Shown one piece after another: positions 1-9,349 of a stretch of DNA of 64,000 nt. The notes under the pieces were generated by a model. That model was not told where the DNA came from. It was given only the letters and a program-made list of their open reading frames with translations, and did no database searches. Positions within the stretch are counted from its first letter, which is position 1, and each line of letters begins with the position of its first letter. Location: contig NC_053149.1 in NCBI RefSeq assembly GCF_016808335.1, forward strand, positions 24,589,238 through 24,653,237, given 5' to 3'. A program made the position numbers and the translations under genes. Origin of the DNA: Panicum virgatum. Taxonomy: Eukaryota > Streptophyta > Magnoliopsida > Poales > Poaceae.

Positions 1-82
1 TCGACTCAAACCTCTGTTATATTACTAAATAAATACTAAGTTGTCTAATACATTTATATATATATCCTATCTATATCTGCAG

Positions 83-767
83 TTATCATTGGATTTTACT
101 CATACTTTCCGTAGAGACCGGCAATCTTATAGTCTTTGACTCAATGAGAAATCCATATTCCGCAATCCAACATATCATAGACCCCTTGAACAGGTAAGTT
201 CAGTTTGCACAATCAAATCTTTTTTCTGTTAATAACAATTCCTGAATATCAAACTTAACTTTGAGCGCAGGGTTTGGAAAATTTTTGTGAAAAATAACAA
301 AGGACGTGGTCAATGGAGGCCCGAACTGAACGTTAACATGGATTATCCGGTATGTTCATTCATAAAGATTTGTTTAGTTAAGTATATAATCCCAAATTGT
401 TCTAAATTGAGTAATTTATTTGTTTCTCCTTAAGTGTGTGAGACAACAACAAGGAACTGATTGGTGCGGGTACTACGTATGCGACTACTTGCACATCATG
501 ACTCCATGCGGGAAGGCTACTGATGAAGAAACGAGAGTACGTCCAAACCGTTCACTAGTATTTTCATAATTGTACTAACGCACATAATGTTAATGCTTTT
601 TTCCTAAATGATAGATGTCTCAAATGGGGGATGAATGTTACTCTACTGATCGGATCAACGCCGTGTGCGAGCAGCTCGCCGGATTCATTTTGAACGAGAT
701 CTTGGATCCTAGAGGCGAGTTCTACCACGACGGTCACATCGATAGAGGACTTTCATCGACATCCTGA
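83..767 (+). CDS. Ulp1-like C48 cysteine protease, C-terminal exons (CACTA cargo)
   Basis: Four exons joined by GT-AG introns can be read at 83-193, 271-349, 435-536 and 615-767; the 5' part is outside the window. Exon 1 encodes YHWILLILSVETGN and FDSMRNPY, which hold the family's catalytic His and Asp. Exon 3 encodes QQQGTDWCGYYVC, with the oxyanion Gln and catalytic Cys. The frame stays open to a TGA at 765-767. Such domains resemble SUMO/ubiquitin-like deconjugating proteases and are common passengers of grass CACTA elements and MULEs. All triad positions visible here are intact, so this is not obviously a pseudogene. Whether it is expressed or helps transposition is unknown. The splice sites are my reading, not evidence from transcripts. 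Confidence 0.78.
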
Positions 768-1082
768 GGGGACTAGTAGTTGGACAGCTAACATGACTTG
801 TACATTTGTAAATATTTTTAAACATTATGCCTTGATGATTGTAAATTTGTAAATATATTAGTTCATGCAATTAGCTTAATTATATGCTCGCATTTCACTT
901 TTAGTTAGTTTCAAATATTCTCTGAAAACAAACACGAACTACCAATGAACGTAGAGTACTGTAGAGCAACCAATGAACATAGAGTACTGTAGAGCTTGAG
1001 TGCGTTTAGCAATTATAAAAGAATAAACAGTAATAAATAGAACAAACAAAACTAGATTTGGGAAAAAAGGGAAAAGGTCATT

Positions 1083-1179
1083 GGTACCGGTTGGAAATAC
1101 CAACCGGTACCAAAGGGGCCGCCACCTTACGTCAGCGTGGCAGCCTCTTTGGTACCGGCTGGTATTTCCAACCGGTACC
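1083..1179. repeat. CACTA-1 subterminal palindromes
   Basis: Two interrupted palindromes occur at 1083-1111 and 1151-1179. Each has 12-base arms (GGTACCGGTTGG or close, against CCAACCGGTACC) around a 5-base spacer. More ACCGGT-containing copies follow to about 1290. Subterminal arrays of this kind are the usual binding sites for the element's DNA-binding transposase subunit. Confidence 0.75.
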
Positions 1180-1319
1180 AATGGAGGCCTAAGGCACCGG
1201 TTGAAAAACCCGGTGTCTTAAGTAGAGGCCAATGGTCGCGGTTGCGGGGCACCGGTTGGGAAACCGGTGCCTTTTGCCTTTCTCAGCCGGTGACCAAGGC
1301 CCGTTTTCTAGTAGTGAAG

Positions 1320-1861
1320 CAAACCTTAGTCTACTTGTGTGTTACCTGTCATTTTATAAGAAATTGGAAACCTCATAAAATGATTATAGAGTTTTGTCTT
1401 GTAGAAACACCTCATGATGGCAGAAATTTGTTTAATGCAATGCTCAAGTGCTTGAATGAGTGGAGCATAAAAAATAAGATCTTTGCAATCACCCTAGATA
1501 ATGCTTCTATAAACAAAAACTTTGTGAGCACTTTGAAAGAAAACTTAGTAGCCAAGTGTTTGCTATCAGGTGAAGGCCTAATGTTTCATTGTTGATGTGT
1601 TATGCACATCTTAATTCTAATAGTTCAAGAAGGTTTGCTTGCCATGAGCAATGTATCACAAGTATTAGGGATGTTGCAAAGTATGTGAAGAGCTCACAAG
1701 GATGTAAACAAAGGTTTGAGAAGATGATTAAAGAAGTAGGGATATCTTGTGATAAACAAATGCTGCTTGATGTTGCGACCCGGTGGAACCCCACTTATCA
1801 CATGATATGCCATCTCATTTCTGATGATGTGCTCTCAACATATAAATTCTTTGCAGCCTAG
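1320..1861 (+). pseudogene. hAT-family transposase fragment (RICESLEEPER/BED-type)
   Basis: The first frame reads through a typical hAT core: a CHFI-RNWKPHKMIIEFCLVE stretch, then ITLDNASINKNFVSTLKENL, in which DNAS carries a conserved acidic residue of the catalytic domain. It stops at about 1594. A second frame takes over with CYAHLNS, RDVAKYVKSSQG and DVATRWNPTYHM, so there is one frameshift at about 1585-1595. The BED zinc finger and N-terminal half are absent because CACTA-1 abuts the left side. The C-terminal dimerisation domain is absent because homology stops at about 1860, where a CACTA transposase begins on the other strand. This is a dead fragment from the middle of the protein. 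Confidence 0.8.
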
Positions 1862-2832
1862 GAGTAAGAGGAAAGTAGCGTAGGATCTTACGTGGCAACC
1901 GCTTTTTATTATTATTAATTCCATCAGCAACAACATCCGCAGCGTCCTTCTCAACACCATCATTCAGATTTTTCCACCTAGACTGTATACATATGGAACA
2001 ACTATCCAGATCTGCATTTTCCTTCCAAAATAACACACAATCATTATCACAAGCATGTATCTTCACATAGTCCAAGCCTAGATCTCTTACCACCCTTTGC
2101 ACTTTATCCATTGTGTCTGGGATACAATGGCCTTTCGGGAGAATGGCTGCGAACAGACTAAGTATGGCCTCCAATGCATTGTTAGTAATATTGTACATGC
2201 ACTTTATCTGAAAAAGGCTCACAATAAAGGAAACCTTAGTAGCCTCTATGCAACCTGGATATAATTCCTTTTCTGCCTCCTGTAATAATTTCAAAAAAAA
2301 TCTTTGCATGTTCATTCGGCTCTTCATTATAATACCAGGTTCTTCACTGATTTTCCCCAAGTGTTGCTCCTCTGATGATGGAATGAATCATAGTATTAGT
2401 GGCAGCATGGTCCTCACTTTGTTCACCTTCTTCATTGTCAATTCCTAAATCTTGGGCTCCATCATTGTCTAATCCAAAATCTGGAGCTCCACCTTCATTG
2501 TGCACATCTTGTACTAAAATTGTATCATGAGACACGACGCCGCCTCCTGCATTTACTAATACATGATGAGGATCATTGACACCTAAAGCTGAAGAACTTT
2601 GGCCATTCTCTATGGAACTTTCTGCAAACCCTCTGTCACGCAAATGTTTCGAAACCTTAGACTGCACTTCGGATACCATGCATTGACATCTAGTAAATGG
2701 GCACACAACAGTTCCACCTCTCGATGTGCCAGCAAATGTGATATTAATAAAGTCACGGAATTTCTCCTTCCACATTGGATCATGTCGAGGCAATCGCATC
2801 CAACTTCTATCCTCATTATATATTAAAGACAT
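1840..2832 (-). pseudogene. CACTA transposase (TnpD/Transposase_21 type), N-terminal part, frameshifted
   Basis: The first frame (2832 down to 2344) starts MSLIYNEDRSWMRLPRHD and shows the transposase-associated zinc-finger-like domain, with CPFTRCQC and VSKHLRDRGF matching its Cys/His pattern. A frameshift at about 2350 moves to a second frame with AEKELYPGC, SFIVSLFQIKCMYN, DLGLDYVKIHACDNDC, LFWKENADLDSC and LRYFPLTPRLQRIYM. This is the standard order of the early transposase domain. The catalytic DDE part is missing because the element is cut off at about 1845. An acidic linker (about 2400-2530) separates the two halves. It is non-functional as it stands. Confidence 0.82.
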
Positions 2833-3702
2833 TATCCTGCATTAATACACAGGACACAAACACATGAAACAATAATGACCATTGACGCTAGCATATGCAA
2901 ATGCATGATATATAGTTTGAGGAAAGACATATATAGCTGGGTGTATGCAACCCTATGTACCTTGCTGATCAGATCAATGATGATGGTTGTGCGCGTGCCC
3001 TTGGAGGAACGATGGTGTGTCGCCCTCCCCCTAGGGCACTGGCAGCCCTTGATTGCTTTCTCCCTCGCCAACGTGGTGTCACGATCGAGATCGACGTCGC
3101 CCCTCGTTGTTTTGAACCCAACAGTCCGGCTCTCGGCTCCACAAACAAAGGCGCGCACATGAGAAGGAGATGGATCCAGTTGTATTCGAGGCCACCAGAA
3201 ACAGCTATGTATAGCAACAAGGGCACATGTTGTTGATACGAACAACATTTTCCTGGCAATAAGTGTCTACCGATTGCAATGATATTGAACTTTATTACAA
3301 CGCACAAAAAGGGTGGCAAAATGAACATGCTGTTGCGTCCATGCAACCCCACCAAATAGTCTTTGCAACACAACGTTCCCCTTGCATTAGCGTACAGCAA
3401 AAGTAATCACAATCAAATTGGTTACAATAGCATTGAATTATTGCAACGAACTTATTACTAATGCCACGCCAATGCGTCGTTGCAACACCCACAACCATTT
3501 GCCACGCAAATCCAATAAATGGTTGCTATAGCAGCTTTTTATTGCAACTAAAGTCATACAAATTGCAACAAATAAATTGCATTGCAATAGGGCCACATAT
3601 TACCACCACCGTTTGGTGTGGGTGCAATACAACACGCTATTGCACCCAATTTAGTGGCCTGGCAATTGTGACGTCTAGCAATAGGGGGAAAACCTTGTAG
3701 TG
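1859..3702 (-). mobile_element. CACTA-2: truncated 5' end of a second CACTA element
   Basis: The right boundary is a CACTACAAGGTTTTCC inverted repeat read on the minus strand (3687-3702). Before it lie about 450 bases of short direct and inverted TTGCAAC and GCAATAG motifs (about 3250-3690), the expected subterminal array. The transposase gene (1840-2832) reads away from this end. The left side is lost: only the first part of the gene remains and it joins the hAT fragment at about 1845-1861. The bases after the terminus, GGA, cannot be checked as a target duplication. Confidence 0.8.
3240..3702. repeat. CACTA-2 subterminal repeat array and terminal inverted repeat
   Basis: The motifs TTGCAAC, GTTGCAA and GCAATAG recur many times in both orientations, ending in the terminal GGAAAACCTTGTAGTG. 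No coding sequence is convincing here. Short open frames across this block are by-products of the repeats. Confidence 0.7.
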
Positions 3703-4012
3703 GGAGGAAAGCGTCGGGCGTGGAACTGTCGGAGGCGCGGTGAAGAGGGGGAGGCGCGGGGGGCGAGGGCAGATCGTGGGGAGGATTGGATGGTAGAGGT
3801 CGACCTGATATGGATCGGATGGCTGACATATGAAGTTGACAGACACATCTAGAGGCAGATACATCTTAGTGCTTCGTTTTTTTATTAGTAGTAGATTGTT
3901 TCATACGTTTTCATGTGCCTCCCGTTGTGCTCTTGTAGCACTAGCATTTGACTGACCTCTCTTCGTTCCAAGAGGTTGATACCAGAACCTACTTCCATTA
4001 TCTAAACTCTAA
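3703..4012. other. Spacer between CACTA-2 and the Harbinger-like element
   Basis: A GC-rich 100-base stretch (3703-3800) grades into AT-rich sequence. I see no gene, repeat end or recognisable transposon part. It ends in the TAA target duplication of the next element (4010-4012). Confidence 0.5.
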
Positions 4013-5039
4013 GGCCAGTCTCAATGCAGGGGTCATGAGGATGTCATCAGCATTAATAACAGTGACACATCAGCAAAAATGTTGATTTGGCATGAAAATT
4101 TAGATGAGAGAGAAGGAACCAGGGTCATCAGGATGACCCGCTCGTGGCGCGGTTCTCAAGCCCATCACACGGCGATGACCCTAGCACTGAGCGTGTTCCT
4201 CGCTTCATCCCAGATCCGATGCTCCCCACTCCACCGCCGGACCTCCAGCGCCCAAAATCCTCCGCAGCTCCCGCGCTCAACCCCCCTCCCTTGCCTCTCC
4301 CGCGCGCGAACCCATCGCCGCTCCCGCGCCCAAAACTCCCGCCTCGCCACGCTCGCCTGCATCTTCTCGCCCCTCCCCCCAATCCATCAGAGCCCCAGCC
4401 CCTCGCCCTACATGGGCTGGTAGCTCTATCGGGCATAAGCTTGCTTTTGTGCTGGTAGCCTGGTACCTTTTTTTTTATTTGCCACATGGGCTCAAAATGA
4501 GCTTGGATGATTATTCTGTTGAATATTGCCAGATTTGTTGATTCTTTTGTTGAGGAAACTTGACTTCTTGTATAAATTTAAGTGCTCGTTTGTTTAGTTC
4601 AGTTGTTAGATGTGTGCTGGCTGCTGCTGATATATATATAGTAGATCTATTCAGTACCTGGGTATGGAATAAACTATCCCATGCCCGAGCCACCCGTGGA
4701 TCCGACCCGCGCCGAGCGCTCCTTCCCAGCCGGTTTTTTCCCCTCCTCCGCATGCATGGTTCTGCGTTGGTTTTTATTTCCCAGCAAGTTCCAGCCCCGT
4801 AATAGATCATGGGGGCAGTTTTTAATTTCTCGCGAATCCACCTGCCGCCATCGACGCTCTGGTGAGGCGGGGCTTCCCTCGCGCAGTCCCGGCGAAGCCC
4901 TGCGCCGCCAGCTTCCGTGCCGCCCCGGCGAGCTGCAGCCGCCGTTCGGAGATGTACCCCCTTCTGCTCCCCAATTTGTCGTGAACCGGCCTCCTGCCGG
5001 CTACCATCTGGTGAGGCGGGGTTCCCCCCTCGCCGACCC

Positions 5040-5654
5040 GGCGAGGCCCTGCTCCACCAACCCCCGTGCCGCCATAGCGAGGCCATGCGCCGCTGAAGAC
5101 CCCTTCCCGGCGTCTCCAGATCCCGCGGCGGCGGCGCGCCCCCCGACCGGATCCGGCGTCGGCGTCCGCGGATCGAGATGCAGAGGCGCGGATCGAGAGC
5201 GGCAGCGCCATGGCTCCCAGATCCCGGCGGCGGCGGCACATTGGAGCGCGGTGGCGGCGGAGGCGTGCGACGGCGTCGAGGACCCTAGCGGCGTGCGACG
5301 GGGCCGGGCTCCTGGCAACGCGCGGTGATCCCCGGCTCCCAGCGGCGAGGGCCCCGGCTTCCCTGGCGTCGGCCGCCCGGAGGACCCGTGCCGGCCGCCG
5401 CCCCCTGGATCTCGGCGGCGCGCGGCGCACCTTGCAGGCTGAGACGGCGGGCCATGCAGGCTGCATCAAGCGGCGGCGACGGCCCCTGCAGCGGACGACG
5501 CGAAGCTGCAGCCGCCGGCCAACGCGGCCACTCCGGCGCCGGTGTTGCCGATCCGACGGGGCCTTGCGCCGCCGGCTCCTGTGCCACCCCGGCGAGGCCC
5601 TGCTCCACCAGCTCCCGTGCCGCCATAGCGAGGCCATGCGCCGCTGAAGACCCC
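5040..5654. repeat. 64-base direct repeats in the GC-rich block (5040-5103 and 5591-5654)
   Basis: Two nearly identical 64-base copies lie about 550 bases apart and differ at only a few bases. A related, shorter copy can be seen near 4860-4920 (TGGTGAGGCGGGG and CCGGCGA motifs). The block (4690-5660) is very GC-rich and open in several frames on both strands. None of those frames gives a recognisable protein, so they are not called as genes. Confidence 0.6.
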
Positions 5655-5759
5655 CTCCCCCATCTCGGCAATGGCACTGGGAACCACCGGCATGCTCCAC
5701 TCTCATAGACAGAACTGACACTATACAGGCGCGCAGATGAAGGTGCATACAATGCATCC

Positions 5760-7420
5760 CTACATCGCAGCTTTGTCCCTGGCCTGATTCATTCAGGTTG
5801 AGATGCGTTTTTTATCTGCTACTTGCCTGTTCTTGATCTCGTATGTGTAGGAGCTTAATTTTATTTCCAGAACTCTTTTTCCTTTTCGTTCTAAAAAAAC
5901 TATTTTTCCTTTTCTATTTTCCATTCGCACAGATAGATCTTGCTGCAATTGAGATCAAGTACACATGCAGGTTCGTCAAACAACCACGAATTCAGCTTTT
6001 TACTGCAATATCGATAAGTAATATATGATAGAAAGTTGGATTATTTCTTTTCATGTGAAAGCACGTTGAGCTCAGATCTCATTTGGCCTTGTAGCTTGCT
6101 ATTTCTGCACAGCTATTTAGATGCATAGGTACTTGAATCTGGACTGTTTTATTTATCTACTCTTAGTTTATCTCACTTCTGCGCTATCTGAAACATCAGG
6201 AGTTGTTGCATCTCAGTGTTGGTTTCGGGCCTAATCTTCCAGGGCGTTGTTGGTGCAGTAATGAAGCTAACTGCTGGTGCTGGTACCATGGTGTGGATAT
6301 CTATCATCTGGGAAGATTGGCTAGAAGTAGAAGTATCTTGTGCTGTGCTGCCTTTTGTTTAGGTGCCATGGTGCTCGTCGGCAAGCTTGGCTAGGCATCA
6401 GAGGTGAACTCTATTCTTTTGTAGAGGCAAAGTTGGGATCTTGAGCTGGATCTTTTGCCCTGCTATTTGCGAGCCTTCGATTCGTGTTGACTTTTTTCCT
6501 TCTTAACAAGCATTTTTAGTTGACAGTTTACTATAGGATATTAAGGTACCCCTGATTGAGTTCAAATCTTCCTAGAAGGAACAAAAATGGTTCCTTTATT
6601 TTTGTTACTCCTTGCTCATTCCAACTTCTGTTCCATAATGTTTTATAGCTTTATGAAGTCAATCTATAAAAATGACGCCATCATGTTCAAGTGTTTTTTT
6701 TTGTTGTTGTTGTTTTCAGGATTTGAGGTGGACACCCTGATCTCTATTGACAGTGCCATCTTTTGGCAGTACCCATCACCATTAGATGTTTAGGGAAAAT
6801 TTCCCTTGATCATCACTTGATGGATTTCTCGCAGAGAGCATCTGTTGGACAATAGATTCTGAGTTTTATGAGAGGATGGTATATATAGTATAGAGCTTTG
6901 TATAGATCTTTATGAAAATGTAAGTTCGGAGTGGCAGATAACACAAATATGACTCCACCTTGTGTGTTTATGGTAATTATGCACCGGCTCGGAAAAAAAA
7001 ATGTGTGGTGCTTGTATGCTCGTGGTCCTGAATCACATTTTATGTTGTCTCATAGTTCCTGATGTAAAGAACATTTAGTTTAATAAAGACTTGACGCATT
7101 CACCAGCCAATACCAACAATTTGCTTTTCAATTGGCCCTGACATTTGTGCCATGACCGGAAAATAATCCCCCAAAACTGGAATATTGTTACATCTTGACC
7201 GGAACCTCCATACCATGAAAATTTAGTTTTTTTATAAATCCCGCAGAGCACGTGCCCCAACCTGCCGCCATGCTACCTGAGCCAAACGTCGACATGATGC
7301 TGAGTTTTTATTCAAAAATTAATGGCGGGGTGCAGACACTCTTAAGAATTGGGTGAAACCGGGCGCGCTCGCTCCGGTGCGGGGCGCATGGGCGCGCGGT
7401 CGGCGGACGGTGGGGGTGGG
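5760..7420. other. AT-rich, gene-like but unidentified interior of the Harbinger-like element
   Basis: Base composition alternates between T-rich, intron-like stretches and short mixed-sequence segments, as in transcribed plant DNA. No open frame exceeds about 76 codons and none is recognisable. It could hold captured gene pieces or a non-coding transcript. Confidence 0.35.
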
Positions 7421-7471
7421 CTGGCTCAGGTATGGAATAGCTATTCCATACCCAGGGTAGAGATTAGTCCT

Positions 7472-7571
<100 letters not shown>

Positions 7572-7965
7572 ATCAGTAATGATTTGTTTTGCCAGGGGAA
7601 TTCGACTGGAGAGAATAAGATGGTGGCCTTGCTGGTGCCCTGTATGCCTTTCTTAGGCTGGAGAAACTGAACCATATTTGCTGTGTTTTTTTTTGTTATT
7701 TATCTTGCGATATGCAAAATGGATCAGTCTATTGTACGGATATTAAATTTAAATAAACCATATCCTAGCATGTTGTTTCACAAATGGTTACATAGTTCAT
7801 ATGGCACATTTGATCACTCCACCATTCATCAATTTAATGCTGTAATCTATCTATGAAACTGTGTAATGACACTGTGCACTAAGAGAGGTGATGTCATGGC
7901 AGTGTTAACCTGACGTGGCAGTCTTGGTAACAGTGTTGATGATCCTTACACTGAGACTGGCCTAA

Positions 7966-8187
7966 AAAAGATCCGTGTGAATTTAAGACAAACTCAGCAA
8001 CAGAGGTACGTTCAGTAAAACAGATGAATTTAAGACAACAGATACTGTCTTGTATTCTCGCAAAATTGCACTTGAGGATGCTTTCTTTCTCAAAACTTTT
8101 CTTTGAAAGATGCAGCCTGTTCTAGACAGATCGAGATAGTTATATGATGCACACATGCTTCCAACGATTCGTGATACTAAATAAAAT
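7966..8187. other. Short spacer downstream of the bHLH gene
   Basis: This 220-base stretch lies 3' of the minus-strand bHLH gene and probably includes its 3' untranslated region. It contains two copies of GAATTTAAGACAA about 45 bases apart (7979 and 8025). No further feature is evident. Confidence 0.4.
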
Positions 8188-8207
8188 ATGGAAATTAGCC
8201 GATCACG

Positions 8208-8909
8208 CTACGCTTCTGCTGATATATCTGCCTTGATCCCCTCCACGACGTTCGGCGCCACTGCCCCCGTGGTGACCGTGACGGCGGCCTCGCCGGCGTT
8301 GCTGGTCACCGTCGCCGCCAGAACGGGCACCCCATGCCGGCGGAACACCTCCAGCACACGCGTCAGCGCGCCCGGTCGCCGCGCCGCCGGTAGCCTGGCA
8401 GCGAAGCACGTTGCCTTCTTAGCCGCGAGCACCTCATCGGCAGCGACGGCGGCACCCCCGTCTGCCGCAGTCCGCCGCCCTGCCCGCTCGACCGCGCGGT
8501 GCGTCTCCAGCTTCGCGACCGTGCCCCGCAGCGCCCCCACGTACGCGATCGCCTCCTCCAGTATCCTCGCCCTGGGCGCCTGCACGCCGTCGCCGGGCCA
8601 CGCGCAGCGTGGCGCCCGTGAGGAGACCGTGGCCAAGAACGAAACGAACGGGGAGGGGGGCAAAAAAAAAAATGGAGGAACCGGTGCGGAAGAATCACGC
8701 GGACATGGACGGACCCGAGGGGGCAGGTCGGGGAGCAGTGCGCCGAGCTCGGCGTAGAGCCTGGACATCTGCCGGCGACGCGCGCGCTCGACCTCAACCG
8801 ACGCCTGCCGCTGCTCCGGCGGAGCCGACGCCACCGTCGTCGTCCCTGCTGGCGACCCCTTGGTTCTGCCGCCGGTCAGAGACAGCGCCAGGGTGTGCTC
8901 CCCAGCCAT
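8208..8909 (-). CDS. bHLH transcription factor, two exons
   Basis: Translation begins at 8909 (MAGEHTLALS). Exon 1 (8909-8715) encodes 65 residues, ending in the basic region and helix 1: VEVERARRRQMSRLYAELG and ALLPDLPPR. An intron at 8714-8580 (GTCCGT...GTGCAG, 135 bases, phase 0) separates these from exon 2 (8579-8208). Exon 2 starts APRARILEEAIAYVGAL, the helix 2 consensus, and ends in an ACT-like C-terminal segment with VLEVFRRHGVPVLAATV. The spliced product is 188 residues, normal for small plant bHLH proteins. The basic region keeps the Glu-Arg-x-Arg-Arg core but lacks the usual His, so E-box specificity may differ. The intron has no in-frame stop, so the unspliced frame is also open (233 residues). 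It looks intact and nuclear, and is the best host gene in the window. The subfamily is not assigned. Confidence 0.8.
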   Translation of the reverse strand: MAGEHTLALSLTGGRTKGSPAGTTTVASAPPEQRQASVEVERARRRQMSRLYAELGALLPDLPPRVRPCPRDSSAPVPPFFFLPPSPFVSFLATVSSRAPRCAWPGDGVQAPRARILEEAIAYVGALRGTVAKLETHRAVERAGRRTAADGGAAVAADEVLAAKKATCFAARLPAARRPGALTRVLEVFRRHGVPVLAATVTSNAGEAAVTVTTGAVAPNVVEGIKADISAEA

Positions 8910-9349
8910 GGAGATCGAAGTGCCGCGGCGGCGCGGTGTGGAATGCTAGCGTTGCGTTGTGCGCTGCCGTAGATGTGACGGGACGGGAGTACCAACCAAC
9001 TGTCCAACTAGGCTTGGCAAATCGGAACAAGCTTCGTCTGCAGTTGCCGCTGCTCTGCCGCTCTGATCCGGTGGGGCCCTGGAGGGAGGTTGCACCGCGC
9101 AGATGCGTCACGCATGTAGTGGGGACGAGCAGGTACAGTGTCAGCTTTTGTTGGTTGTGTCGGCTCACGGAGGAACTAAACAAAAAAAAAGTAATTTTGC
9201 TCCGAGACACTCATGTTGGTCGCGTCACGCATGTTGTTTTTTTTGCTGCAGGATCCTACTCAATTTTGTCTTCGCTGCTAATCACTCTTTAAATATGCAT
9301 ATTAGCTACAAGACTTCTTAAGTAATATAATAATTATTTTTAAGAAGGA
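8910..9349. promoter_or_regulatory. Upstream region of the bHLH gene (elements not resolved)
   Basis: About 440 bases lie between the bHLH start codon and the GC-rich block to the right. The first 200 bases are GC-rich, fitting a 5' untranslated region; the rest is AT-rich. I find no TATA box at a convincing distance, and the nearest AT-rich motif (about 9286-9300) lies about 380 bases upstream. The role is inferred from position only. Confidence 0.3.

Larger units (their letters stand above)
1..1316 (+). mobile_element. CACTA-1: 3' part of a CACTA (En/Spm) DNA transposon
   Basis: The right terminus is the reverse complement of a CACTACTAGAAAAC inverted repeat, at 1303-1316, the classic grass CACTA end. 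The three bases after it, AAG (1317-1319), would be the target duplication; the other end lies outside the window. Inside are the last exons of a Ulp1-like protease gene (83-767), AT-rich sequence, and subterminal palindromes built on GGTACCGG and ACCGGT (1083-1290). The element ends exactly where hAT-transposase coding begins, so it probably landed in a hAT gene whose left half is off-window. The end sequence, subterminal repeats and cargo agree well. Confidence 0.82.
4657..7457. mobile_element. Putative inner inverted-repeat element nested in the Harbinger-like element
   Basis: The sequence at 4657-4692 and the reverse complement of 7422-7457 match over about 35 bases with few differences. 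Shared parts are CCTGGGTATGGAATA, CTAT-CCAT and GAGCCA. Each copy is itself palindromic: 7429-7452 is a perfect 24-base palindrome. Both continue into GC-rich sequence on the inside. This suggests a 2.8-kb inverted-repeat unit inserted in, or captured by, the outer element. I cannot assign a superfamily and see no certain target duplication. Confidence 0.4.

Noticed and set aside
2832..3400. Minus-strand frames upstream of the CACTA-2 transposase
   Set aside because: No homology; they cover the leader and subterminal repeats of CACTA-2.
4681..5757. Several frames of 100-311 codons on both strands in the GC-rich block
   Set aside because: Low-complexity Arg/Ala/Pro/Gly products, internal duplications and no recognisable motif; openness is expected from base composition.
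8188..8757. 189-codon plus-strand frame
   Set aside because: Antisense shadow of the bHLH gene; GC-rich DNA leaves several frames open and only the minus strand shows a known domain.
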